A DNA stretch of 9,171 nucleotides from Chitinophagales bacterium (GTDB lineage Bacteria; Bacteroidota; Bacteroidia; Chitinophagales; Saprospiraceae): the NCBI GenBank assembly GCA_013297575.1, contig JAAFHO010000176.1:1-9171 (forward strand). The letters run 5' to 3'. The notes under the pieces were generated by a model. That model did not search any database. It had not been told where the DNA came from and saw nothing but the letters and a program-made list of their open reading frames with translations. Positions 1-7,824 of the stretch are shown piece after piece (positions within the stretch are counted from its first letter, which is position 1; each line of letters begins with the position of its first letter). Position numbers and translations under genes: made by a program.

Positions 1-12
1 CTCTTCCGATCT
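1..12. other. Residual Illumina adapter at contig end
   Basis: The window opens with CTCTTCCGATCT, which is the 3' end of the standard Illumina TruSeq-type adapter. Read on the minus strand it is AGATCGGAAGAG, the usual adapter read-through sequence. It lies exactly at the edge, where an untrimmed adapter would end an assembled contig. Genomic sequence therefore probably starts at 13, and the last few codons of the giant reading frame across these bases are artificial. A chance 12-base match at this exact place is very unlikely. Confidence 0.93.
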
Positions 13-3000
13 ACCGATGATAATGCTTCATTAATCGGCAACGAATAATTGGGAATATAGCCAATCCAGTTCCAGCCCACCGTCAGAGGAATAGGCGTAG
101 AAGATGGGTCAAGTTGATTGCCCACCATGCGCAACGTATCCGGTACATCGGCGCGATAGACATACATCGTTGTATTGTTCAGCGTATTGAGCGAACCGAG
201 CCAACCGCCACCATTGAGGTAGATAGAGAAGGCATTTTGCCCTTTCATCAGGTCATTTTGTGGGCGGTGCAGGGTTACTAGCGCCGAATCGAGGTCGGGA
301 TTGGGGAATTCCAGATTAAACGACATCCAGTTCCAACCAAAACCAAGCGGCACATCGCGCACCACATAACTGGTAGTATGGAGTACTTGGGGTGCCAATG
401 GATTGCCAATAACCACATCGGGTTGGAAGGTGAAATAATCCTCCAATACGGCATACCGCAGGCATTCGGAAGCATCCCATATTTCGAGGCGAATAGGCAG
501 CAAAACATAGTTGGGGTTGCCGTAAACTGTCAAATACGCCAAGTATTTGTTTACCTGTGGTATGTATTGCAACCTTGCACGACCGACCAAAGTATCGCCA
601 ATATACGCTACTACCATATCTTCTACGTCGGTAGAAACAGTACCTTTTATATTCAATTCGGCCACCATATTCATGGTATTTTCGAATAAATTGGCATTAA
701 TATTCCAGTTAGGCGGGCGACAAACTACTCGAACGCCTAAAGGCAACTGCTCGTCACCTCCCATAAAGAAAGGATTTTGACCCGTAATGGTACGCAGCGT
801 GATCGAATCGCTCCATAGTCCAACGGCTAATGTCGAGTCAACGGTGAAACTGATCGGCCTTATTTCATTGGCTGCCAATGTACCTTGGTTGGGCACTACA
901 TGTACCCAATCAGGTAGCCCAATGATCTTAAATGGCGTGGGGTAGCCGCCGCGATTGTGGATATTGGCCACTACTGTTTTGGTTTCATCTTCCAATTTGG
1001 TCATGCCAATGCTATCGGTGAGCCAAGCCAGTTCATTGCGATCTACGTAAAATTCCCATTGTTCATAGACCAATTTATTGCCTATTTTGTCCTCAATATC
1101 GTGTAGTTCTGCGCGTAAAATACGATTTTCAAAAAATTGATTTTGAAAATTGGGGTTCAATATGATTTTGTTTTCGAAACAAGTAATATCAATATCAATG
1201 GGCAAATTGGTGGTTGCATCGAACAATTGCACATTGTCCACTGGATTGATTTTGTTGCAGTTCACGTGTTTATTGAAAGTGAAAGAAATTTCATCACCTA
1301 CATGATATACCCCGTCAGAGGGTTGAGGCGTACCAATTAAACTTGGCGGTTGCCGCTCAATTTTACCTTTAATGATATGAGAATAACCCGGTTTATCCGA
1401 AGCATCGTCGCTACACAGCGATACTGCCCTGATTTCGTAAGGGCCATCGCCCAAGCCTTCGGTATCCCAAAAGAATTGGGTAAATACCGGCCCTAGATTG
1501 GCTTTAAGAATCTCTGCACCGGGTTGAATACTATTAATCAATGCATCCACCGGAGGCACAATATTGATCCAAGCGCCATCGCCGTCGGAGCGTCGGTATT
1601 GCACTCGAATACTGTCAAATTGATCCTGCACTTTGTCGTAACCCGACACCGTGATGCGCATCACATCGTCTGGGCCGGTGGTGATTGGGTCAGGAAATAC
1701 AACCCAATCCTGTTGTGGTACATTGATATCCACCTCCGAGCAAGGTTCGATAAAACGTGCGCTGATGTATTGCGCCGAATAAAGAATCGTATCCAAGTCG
1801 GGCAAAATACCTAGCGCATTGGCACGATCATCTTCGCACAAAGAGTAAAATACGATTTCAAGACTATCGTAATTATACGCTTCGGGGCCGCGCTCTACCG
1901 TGAGTGTGATCGGAACAGATTCACCATAAGGAATGGCATACAAAATCGGTTTGTCCAATGCAGCACCATTGAGGAATATTTTTGCGCCATCGGGGTTACT
2001 TTCGGGGCCAGCGGTGAGGGCATAAGTCCATGCTTCGTTGGTTTCGCTTTCGTTGCCCAATGTAAATTTGAATACCGCTGCTTCATTGGAAGGTACATCC
2101 AGTGCAATTGCCCCACTACCGTCACGGAATTCGAGGCTGTTACCTTCGCGGTGCGCCGTTTTGGGTTCCCAAGGGCAACTGGATTGCCCTGTAACGGTGC
2201 GGAATACGGGTGTTTTATACACCGGATCCATGGCTATATTTACAGTGAATGCATCACCTGGATCGTCGTCGGCGAGTACATAACCAGTGGTGACGCTATT
2301 TTCATTGCTCGTTCCATTGGTTTCGTTCCTACTTGCCGAATAAATAATCTTAGCGTTGGCATCAATTCCTACACCACCGGGGGTCTGGAATCCCAATGCA
2401 AGGTTGACAGAACCTTCTGTATTAAAGCCATCCAATGAAGAACTGTTAGTCGTGGTATCACTTGTTTCCGAATACTCGTACTCAATACCTGCATCAAAAG
2501 AAATGTTTTTCTTAAATTTAGCCGCCTGGATTTGCTTTTTATTATCGCTTAATATCTTATTCCAAAGTTTAATAGACTTTTCGCAGGTATCTTTTTTTGC
2601 TTGGCTTACATCGGGCGAGTTGGCTATTGCCTCAAGATACCGGATCACATTGTTTCTGATATGGTAGTCAGAGTAAATAAATTGGGTAGCAAAATTTTGT
2701 GGTGAAACAGCCAGTTTTACCGCTACTTTACCGCTACAAATGGTATCATTAAAAGAGACCTGATCCGCAAACCCAAACTCAACATTTAAGCCGCCGCCGA
2801 TAAAAAGGTCACCTCCATTTACCCAAGCAGACTCTGGTGGATAATAAGTTATACTATCCGCTGTTCCTACAATTAGATCATCTGCGCTGGTGGAAATTCT
2901 TTCGTTAAAACTGGTACAATACTCAAATGATTTTTCCGAAATCCTATTATAGGTGGCCTGTCCTTCTATGGTAATAACTGCTCCTCCTCCCGTTGCAGTC

Positions 3001-6000
3001 CAAACACCGACACCCAACGGTGCCGCTACGTTATTCACCTCTGGTGACAAATCAATAACCAATCCACCACCACCACCAATCTCTCCTTGAGTTTCGATAG
3101 TGAGTGTCTTACACATTTTTTGATCTTTTTCAATAAAAGCGTAACTACCATCTCCTGGCGGATCCCGCAAGACCATAGTAGGTACATCGGGTAGTTGGGT
3201 GGTAAATGTATTGGCCTTCGACCGCAATCCGGTCACCAACACCTGTTTGACCAAACTGCTTTCATTGCCAGCAACGTTTTTGCCCACAAACTGGATATTT
3301 TGTAAAAATGGCGGACTAGGATTAACGATACCCGCCTTAAATTTATACAAAAATGTTGTACTACTAAACGTTGTATCCGTTACTGCACCTGCCACGTCAT
3401 TGATAATTCTAAGGCTTCCGGTATCCAAGGGACATCCTTCTCCGAGGTAAAATTCTGTTAACCGGACAACGACAGTATAGGAAGAGCCTTTATCCAAAAC
3501 AATCGTGGGGCAAGTAGGGCTAAAGGGTTCTAAACCGCTGATAATCTCTACCTGTGGTGGAGCATAGTAGATAAAATCCACTATAGTATCGCGTTTAGTT
3601 AAATCTACCTGTTTACCACCTTGCACTTGAAATGCTGTTTTGATGGTAGGGTCTGAATGTTCCACCACTGCAATCGTCATTTTAATAGGTGGCAATGTTG
3701 GGAAACTATAATCGCCATTAGGATCTGTAATTTGGAATATTTTTTCATAACAGCCATCCAAACTACGCGCTTTGACGATACACACGGTTGAGTTTGCTCC
3801 TCCGGTTTGTATAATGGGCAGTTTACAATCGCCACCAGCCACTACACCATTTATCGACCGTGTTGTGATATCATTAAACACAATACCTGCTACTGGACTA
3901 ATGACATTGGTCAAATCCCAAGAAGATGGGGAAAACACATGATCTTCATATTTGGGTTGCAGATTCACTGTCGATCCGGGTTCCAGATCAATGGTAAATT
4001 TACCAGTTGTGTCTGTATAAATAGCCGGACTAAAAGAGGTACCATTGACCAAAATTTCGACATCCCGTGCAAAACAATCTGTATTTTGGTAGCGAACAAA
4101 ACCCGAAACGGGTATCGTCGAACGATCAATAAAATCAACCTGATCCACCGAAGTTACACTTGGATTAAGGCTTACTTGCCGGGTCTTTGGTGTAAATTCA
4201 TGTGGCGTGGTACTTTGATTCGGTGCCATAGTCGTCCAATCGGTACCGAATGACATACCTCGTTCGTTCAGGAGCATGGATCCAGCGTTATTGAGCCGAT
4301 TACCATTACCCTCATCCATCGCATAATAAATTTGTAACCTTTTTTCTTGAGGGTCGCGTGAATTTTGGGCGTGCTGTTGAATAAGAATAGCCGACATGAT
4401 TGTGTCATACACCGCAACTTCATCCACCAATCCTCCAAAAAAATCAACAAAATCGGTACCTGATTTTCGCGCACCAACGACCCAAGGCTGCGACGGATCC
4501 GACCAATTGCCTGAATAAGAAGGCATCAGTACATTGCCCAGTGCATTACCATCCTTCCAAGCGGTAATGCCTGTACCCGCACTCGAACTATCTATGGTAA
4601 AGGCCAAATGATGATAACCCAGCCCTAATACACCAAAATTATGCGTTTGGTTATTAAAATTGACAACAATGTTATTATCCGTTCCATTGGAAATTAATTG
4701 TAACTGGAAACTATTGCTCGACCATTTTTTTGAAAGAACGGTTTGTGTTCCATTAGCACCAGCACTATTTACCCATGTTTCAATGGTTGCTTTTGCGGGC
4801 AACGAAAAATCGGATAAAGTGGCGTAATCCTCATCTTCCCGAACGAATTTTAAAGCCCGATGGAGGTAAAAGTTTTTCATTGGCTGTGCGAGGAAGGTAA
4901 TTCCTGTGCCATAACTGGCCGATTCAATACGGTAATAACCATCATCGTTGGTCATGCCCGAAGTGCGAACGGGTGGCCTGTCGGCATTAAAAATAGCACC
5001 GCAGAAATACAGTTTGTTGCGGTGGAGGACATCAAAACTTTTGGTGCCGCGCTCCTCATCCATTTTCCAGTAGTATTCCAGCCCAGGCGTAAGTGAGGAG
5101 GCCGTGCCTTCCATGATTTCGGGAATATCCAATTCGTCGAGGCGACGGTGGTAAATACGCAATTCATCGAGGCGGCCTTCCCAGCCCGACTGGCTAGAAC
5201 GGGCACCGACCAATAATTTGGGCGAGGTTAAAATAGTTACCCCATTTTTTAAATCGGCCAATACGCCATCGAGGTACAGCCTGTACTGTGTAGCACTGTA
5301 AGTAATGGTTACATGCCGCCATTGTATGGTATTACTGCTGAAATTGCCGGATAAACTGATATCGCCAGCAGTAACCCCAATGCCAGTACCATTCAAAGAC
5401 CGAACGATCAAGGGCTTATTCGAGGGCATTTCGAAAATGACTGGATTACCACTTGCTTGTTTGCTTTTAACCCAAAAAGAAAGGGTCCAGTCTCCATTAT
5501 TATTTAGCGGTAAAAAGTGTCCAGCAGTACTGGTATCGCCATTGGCAAAGGCTCCATCAAATGTGCCAAAAAGTGCCGAAAAACCCTGCATGGGCATAAG
5601 GGTAACTAAGGCATTGGGTACAGCATTGTTATTAGTAGTACGCACCCATCCGGTTACTACACCATTTGGCACTTGGAATCCCACGGCCTTGCCCGGCGAA
5701 CCTTCTCCATAGGCATTGATGCCGCGCACCTCATAGTTGTAGGGGCGACCAGCAATGACATTAAAATCGTTGTAATTCCGCGTGTTTTTATCCACGGATG
5801 CTAAAAAAACACCGTCGCGGTATAATTTGAATCCACCATTGGCAAAAGGGCCCAGCGGATTGGGTGCCCAAGATACCTGAATCCGGTCGAGGAGTTCTCC
5901 TTGAGTAGCCCTTACCATTGCAGGATAAGGTGCGACTAGAAAACCAGCCCAATAACCGAAATTTGTGTTATAGTTGTCGCCTTGCGAAATACCAACCACC

Positions 6001-6209
6001 ATTTGACCAATGGTTAGTTTCATGCGCCGATTGGCGTTTTTCATTTTGCTCCCCGCCCCATAATTAAAAAATGCGGAACTGGGAATCGTATCACCCGAAA
6101 TTGCGAAAGAGCATTCGGGGTCGCGGGCCGCTTGCCCCCAAGCGTTTAAAAATGATATAAACAGCAATAATAGCACGGCCAAAAGCCTGCTATTTAATTT
6201 ATTTTTCAT
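1..6209 (-). CDS. Giant secreted multidomain surface protein (FN3, two LamG, Ig-like), 3' end missing
   Basis: One frame is open from the ATG at 6209 to the left edge: 2069 codons without a stop, of which about 2065 are genomic. Residues 1-26 form a signal peptide (MKNKLNSRLL, hydrophobic core, then AWGQA), so the protein is exported. Visible modules are: FN3-like 96-180; LamG-type jellyroll 210-356 and 449-612, each followed by a YYxMDE motif (D384, D632); carboxypeptidase-regulatory-like beta repeats about 703-762 and 782-840; Gly-rich patches near 1045; a charged helical stretch 1186-1234; a Ser/Thr-rich beta region 1235-1312 leading to SSCPWEP (C1345); an SbsA-like Ig domain 1621-1724; a BACON-like domain about 1727-1820; and GWNW repeats at W1959 and W2046. 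No enzyme active site is recognised. LamG and FN3 modules suggest glycan or protein binding at the cell surface or in matrix. A type IX secretion C-terminal signal is expected but would lie beyond the window. There is no Shine-Dalgarno sequence, as is usual in Bacteroidota. The start is fixed by the signal peptide. Existence is near certain; function is inferred. Confidence 0.93.
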   Translation of the reverse strand, partial: MKNKLNSRLLAVLLLLFISFLNAWGQAARDPECSFAISGDTIPSSAFFNYGAGSKMKNANRRMKLTIGQMVVGISQGDNYNTNFGYWAGFLVAPYPAMVRATQGELLDRIQVSWAPNPLGPFANGGFKLYRDGVFLASVDKNTRNYNDFNVIAGRPYNYEVRGINAYGEGSPGKAVGFQVPNGVVTGWVRTTNNNAVPNALVTLMPMQGFSALFGTFDGAFANGDTSTAGHFLPLNNNGDWTLSFWVKSKQASGNPVIFEMPSNKPLIVRSLNGTGIGVTAGDISLSGNFSSNTIQWRHVTITYSATQYRLYLDGVLADLKNGVTILTSPKLLVGARSSQSGWEGRLDELRIYHRRLDELDIPEIMEGTASSLTPGLEYYWKMDEERGTKSFDVLHRNKLYFCGAIFNADRPPVRTSGMTNDDGYYRIESASYGTGITFLAQPMKNFYLHRALKFVREDEDYATLSDFSLPAKATIETWVNSAGANGTQTVLSKKWSSNSFQLQLISNGTDNNIVVNFNNQTHNFGVLGLGYHHLAFTIDSSSAGTGITAWKDGNALGNVLMPSYSGNWSDPSQPWVVGARKSGTDFVDFFGGLVDEVAVYDTIMSAILIQQHAQNSRDPQEKRLQIYYAMDEGNGNRLNNAGSMLLNERGMSFGTDWTTMAPNQSTTPHEFTPKTRQVSLNPSVTSVDQVDFIDRSTIPVSGFVRYQNTDCFARDVEILVNGTSFSPAIYTDTTGKFTIDLEPGSTVNLQPKYEDHVFSPSSWDLTNVISPVAGIVFNDITTRSINGVVAGGDCKLPIIQTGGANSTVCIVKARSLDGCYEKIFQITDPNGDYSFPTLPPIKMTIAVVEHSDPTIKTAFQVQGGKQVDLTKRDTIVDFIYYAPPQVEIISGLEPFSPTCPTIVLDKGSSYTVVVRLTEFYLGEGCPLDTGSLRIINDVAGAVTDTTFSSTTFLYKFKAGIVNPSPPFLQNIQFVGKNVAGNESSLVKQVLVTGLRSKANTFTTQLPDVPTMVLRDPPGDGSYAFIEKDQKMCKTLTIETQGEIGGGGGLVIDLSPEVNNVAAPLGVGVWTATGGGAVITIEGQATYNRISEKSFEYCTSFNERISTSADDLIVGTADSITYYPPESAWVNGGDLFIGGGLNVEFGFADQVSFNDTICSGKVAVKLAVSPQNFATQFIYSDYHIRNNVIRYLEAIANSPDVSQAKKDTCEKSIKLWNKILSDNKKQIQAAKFKKNISFDAGIEYEYSETSDTTTNSSSLDGFNTEGSVNLALGFQTPGGVGIDANAKIIYSASRNETNGTSNENSVTTGYVLADDDPGDAFTVNIAMDPVYKTPVFRTVTGQSSCPWEPKTAHREGNSLEFRDGSGAIALDVPSNEAAVFKFTLGNESETNEAWTYALTAGPESNPDGAKIFLNGAALDKPILYAIPYGESVPITLTVERGPEAYNYDSLEIVFYSLCEDDRANALGILPDLDTILYSAQYISARFIEPCSEVDINVPQQDWVVFPDPITTGPDDVMRITVSGYDKVQDQFDSIRVQYRRSDGDGAWINIVPPVDALINSIQPGAEILKANLGPVFTQFFWDTEGLGDGPYEIRAVSLCSDDASDKPGYSHIIKGKIERQPPSLIGTPQPSDGVYHVGDEISFTFNKHVNCNKINPVDNVQLFDATTNLPIDIDITCFENKIILNPNFQNQFFENRILRAELHDIEDKIGNKLVYEQWEFYVDRNELAWLTDSIGMTKLEDETKTVVANIHNRGGYPTPFKIIGLPDWVHVVPNQGTLAANEIRPISFTVDSTLAVGLWSDSITLRTITGQNPFFMGGDEQLPLGVRVVCRPPNWNINANLFENTMNMVAELNIKGTVSTDVEDMVVAYIGDTLVGRARLQYIPQVNKYLAYLTVYGNPNYVLLPIRLEIWDASECLRYAVLEDYFTFQPDVVIGNPLAPQVLHTTSYVVRDVPLGFGWNWMSFNLEFPNPDLDSALVTLHRPQNDLMKGQNAFSIYLNGGGWLGSLNTLNNTTMYVYRADVPDTLRMVGNQLDPSSTPIPLTVGWNWIGYIPNYSLPINEALSSVDRK
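45..341 (-). repeat. Two G-W-N-W repeat units near the visible C-terminus of the giant protein
   Basis: The giant protein contains GWNWMSFNL (first W at residue 1959, bases 333-335) and GWNWIGYIPN (first W at residue 2046, bases 72-74), 87 residues apart. Both share the nine bases TGGAACTGG. In large secreted Bacteroidota proteins, similar G-x-NW-[IM]-S/G motifs often come in series shortly before the C-terminal sorting domain. The second unit is cut by the contig end. This is a repeat at protein level; the DNA between the motifs is not obviously repeated. Confidence 0.65.
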
Positions 6210-6242
6210 GAGATGAAATATTAGAAATGAAGAAAAATAATT

Positions 6243-6281
6243 AGGAATGAAATCTATACCTTTATTTTAGATTTCATTCCT
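6243..6281 (-). terminator. Perfect 14-bp inverted repeat, candidate intrinsic terminator or leader hairpin
   Basis: Bases 6243-6256 and 6268-6281 are exact reverse complements (14 bp) around an 11-base loop. The hairpin begins 19 bases after the stop of the S74-domain gene. On the minus strand it is followed by an A/T-rich stretch with five consecutive T, which fits a Rho-independent terminator for that gene. The stem is AT-rich, with only 4 G-C pairs, weaker than typical terminators. It also lies 33 bases upstream of the giant gene's ATG, beside TATTTTTC (6232-6239), a 7-of-8 match to the Bacteroidota -7 element TAnnTTTG. It could therefore instead be an operator or a 5' leader structure. 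Confidence 0.55.
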
Positions 6282-6300
6282 TATGAAGTGCGTTGCCAAG

Positions 6301-7701
6301 TTACTTTTTACCCGGCGCGCTTTTCTTCATCTCATTGGAGGTTTCCAGTAATTTCATTCTTTTGGATAATTCGTTTAGTTGGCTGCTAAAGTTGGCCTGT
6401 TGCGCTTGTAGTGTTTCGTTATCGGTACGGAGTGTGGTGTTTTCGGAGTGCAAGTTAGCTTTTTCGGCCTTGAGTGCGGCTACTTCCGCTTGTAATTGTG
6501 TAATGGCTGTATCCTGCATTTTTAAAACCTCTACAGCATAAAGAATAGCCCGATCGTAACTGAAACTTTCAATAACATCACCCGATTTGATCACCAGCCT
6601 TCCCAAACCGATACTGTCCATTTCCTCAGCGATATAACCAATTTCATCAAAACCTTCTGAATCCGGACTTTTACCAGTATAAACTACAGGTTGTGACTTG
6701 AGTATCAGCCGAAAATCATCCACCAAAGGGCGAATATTCTTTTTGTATCGGCGGGATGAGTTTTCCACTAGGATCAATCCATCGCTGATCCTTCTTCTCA
6801 GTACATTTGAAGAGTTTCCTGACGAACTGTTGAGTTTTTGAAGTAAAACATCATAAGGGAAATAGGTAGCACCATTAGACCCATATCTAGTCATTTCATA
6901 TCCGTTAGCATAAATCGAGCATCCATTAGGTTCTAAAGAAACAATACCAGAACCAAGGGCATCTTCAAACACCAAACCGCCATCAATACCTTTTTTTGAT
7001 ACTATACGATTATTTATAAAAACACGATCCTGAGTCAATCTTATACCATCTACGTTAGCCGCTTTTAAAATAACTTCGGAGTTGCCATTGGGGAACAATC
7101 CGGAAGTGTTGTTCGGATTAGTGGTGAAAGCACTAGCTTGAACAACACCAGCTGCGTCTATCCATCCATTGGCGACTGTATTGCCACTAACAGATAAATC
7201 ACTTAAAAAACTATTACCACTTACTGTTTGGTTACCACTTACTTTTTGATTACCACCTACCGTTATTGAATCGGCCTTTACTAAGCCAGTACTTGGGAAT
7301 TTATTGCTTTGCCCCAACAATGACAACGCATAAGGCGCATGGGTCAATTGCGGGCGGGGCAATAATTCAGTACTGCCCGCCACTACACTGAGGTAGTAAA
7401 TTTTATTAAAAGAAGCCGTAAGCGGGCTGCTACTGTTTTTTCCCAAAATAGTGCTATACACACCACCAATGGTTTCTACTGTAATGGTTTCAGTGTGGAC
7501 TTGGTTGCCGCCTGTAGAGTCGTCAAACAACCTGAATTTGAGGGAATAGGTACCATCATCTACGGCAGTACCGTCGGATTTGGTCAAAACGCCCTGCACC
7601 GACAAGGTAGCCTGTGCATACAATCCGGTAGCCAATACTACCAAAAACAGTGCGGTGAATAACTTGATAATAGTTTGGAATGTAAAAGTAGTGTACTGCA
7701 T
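6301..7701 (-). CDS. Secreted tail-fiber-like protein with S74 intramolecular chaperone domain
   Basis: This 466-residue protein begins with a signal peptide (hydrophobic core about 11-27, then GLYAQ, cleavage near residue 30). Residues 31-127 form a beta-rich domain ending in the APYAL motif, common at the N-terminus of Bacteroidota proteins of this type. Residues 146-176 hold a hexapeptide stalk repeat (SGNQ type). Around 313-395 is a Peptidase_S74 chaperone domain: NSSRRYKKNI aligns with the family S-x4-K dyad as S315 and K320. Residues about 392-452 are a heptad-rich coiled coil, and the C-terminus is basic. In phage endosialidases and tail spikes this domain drives trimerisation and then cuts itself off just before the serine. 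By analogy the mature product would be a trimeric fibre of residues 31-314. No Shine-Dalgarno sequence is seen. It lies 91 bp upstream of the giant surface-protein gene on the same strand, which suggests both act at the cell surface; a physical partnership is only inference. Confidence 0.92.
   Translation of the reverse strand: MQYTTFTFQTIIKLFTALFLVVLATGLYAQATLSVQGVLTKSDGTAVDDGTYSLKFRLFDDSTGGNQVHTETITVETIGGVYSTILGKNSSSPLTASFNKIYYLSVVAGSTELLPRPQLTHAPYALSLLGQSNKFPSTGLVKADSITVGGNQKVSGNQTVSGNSFLSDLSVSGNTVANGWIDAAGVVQASAFTTNPNNTSGLFPNGNSEVILKAANVDGIRLTQDRVFINNRIVSKKGIDGGLVFEDALGSGIVSLEPNGCSIYANGYEMTRYGSNGATYFPYDVLLQKLNSSSGNSSNVLRRRISDGLILVENSSRRYKKNIRPLVDDFRLILKSQPVVYTGKSPDSEGFDEIGYIAEEMDSIGLGRLVIKSGDVIESFSYDRAILYAVEVLKMQDTAITQLQAEVAALKAEKANLHSENTTLRTDNETLQAQQANFSSQLNELSKRMKLLETSNEMKKSAPGKK
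7213..7266 (-). repeat. Three tandem 18-bp units encoding a hexapeptide stalk repeat
   Basis: Units at 7213-7230, 7231-7248 and 7249-7266 are close copies; the first two differ at two positions and the third is more diverged. They encode residues 146-163 of the S74-domain protein, with the pattern V-[SG]-G-N-Q-x, and an isolated SGNTV copy follows at residues 172-176. Six-residue beta repeats of this kind fit a short trimeric beta-helix or stalk ahead of the S74 chaperone domain. The unit length is a multiple of three, so copy number can change without breaking the frame. Confidence 0.7.
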
Positions 7702-7744
7702 AATGCGGAATTATAATTTTTGAATAGTCTAAATGAAAATCACA

Positions 7745-7752
7745 CAAAAATA
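7745..7752 (-). promoter_or_regulatory. Candidate Bacteroidota -7 promoter element for the S74-domain gene
   Basis: On the minus strand these bases read TATTTTTG, an exact match to the Bacteroidota primary sigma factor -7 consensus TAnnTTTG. The element ends 43 bases before the ATG at 7701, giving a 5' leader of roughly 35-40 bases. A TTTG that could serve as the -33 element lies 25 bases upstream, somewhat farther than the usual spacing of about 19-21, so the match is incomplete. The 123-bp gap to the receiver-like gene supports separate transcription. Confidence 0.4.
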
Positions 7753-7824
7753 TACCGCAAAGCAAGGGGGATGGGGGCAAAATCAGGGAAGATACCGTTT
7801 TTTCCAGTAAGCATACCTAAATCG

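Noticed and set aside
378..689. Plus-strand open frames over the giant gene (for example 378-689, 3807-4253, 5305-5712)
   Set aside because: They are antisense shadows of a continuous, domain-rich minus-strand frame, and their translations are low-complexity with no recognisable domain or start context.
3063..3078. Short CCA trinucleotide run as a microsatellite
   Set aside because: It encodes a five-glycine run inside the giant protein, and similar Gly patches nearby use mixed codons, so protein-level Gly enrichment explains it.
6301..7701. Prophage tail fibre
   Set aside because: The S74 domain is shared with phage, but the signal peptide, the Bacteroidota-type N-terminal domain and the absence of any phage gene nearby fit a cellular secreted protein.
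7716..7751. 7-bp inverted repeat (7716-7722 with 7745-7751) upstream of the S74 gene
   Set aside because: Both arms are A/T homopolymer-like and one overlaps the proposed -7 element; expected by chance in AT-rich leader DNA.
7556..7780. Minus-strand 74-codon frame overlapping the start of the S74 gene
   Set aside because: It is out of frame with the S74 protein, overlaps its signal peptide region, and has no coding character of its own.
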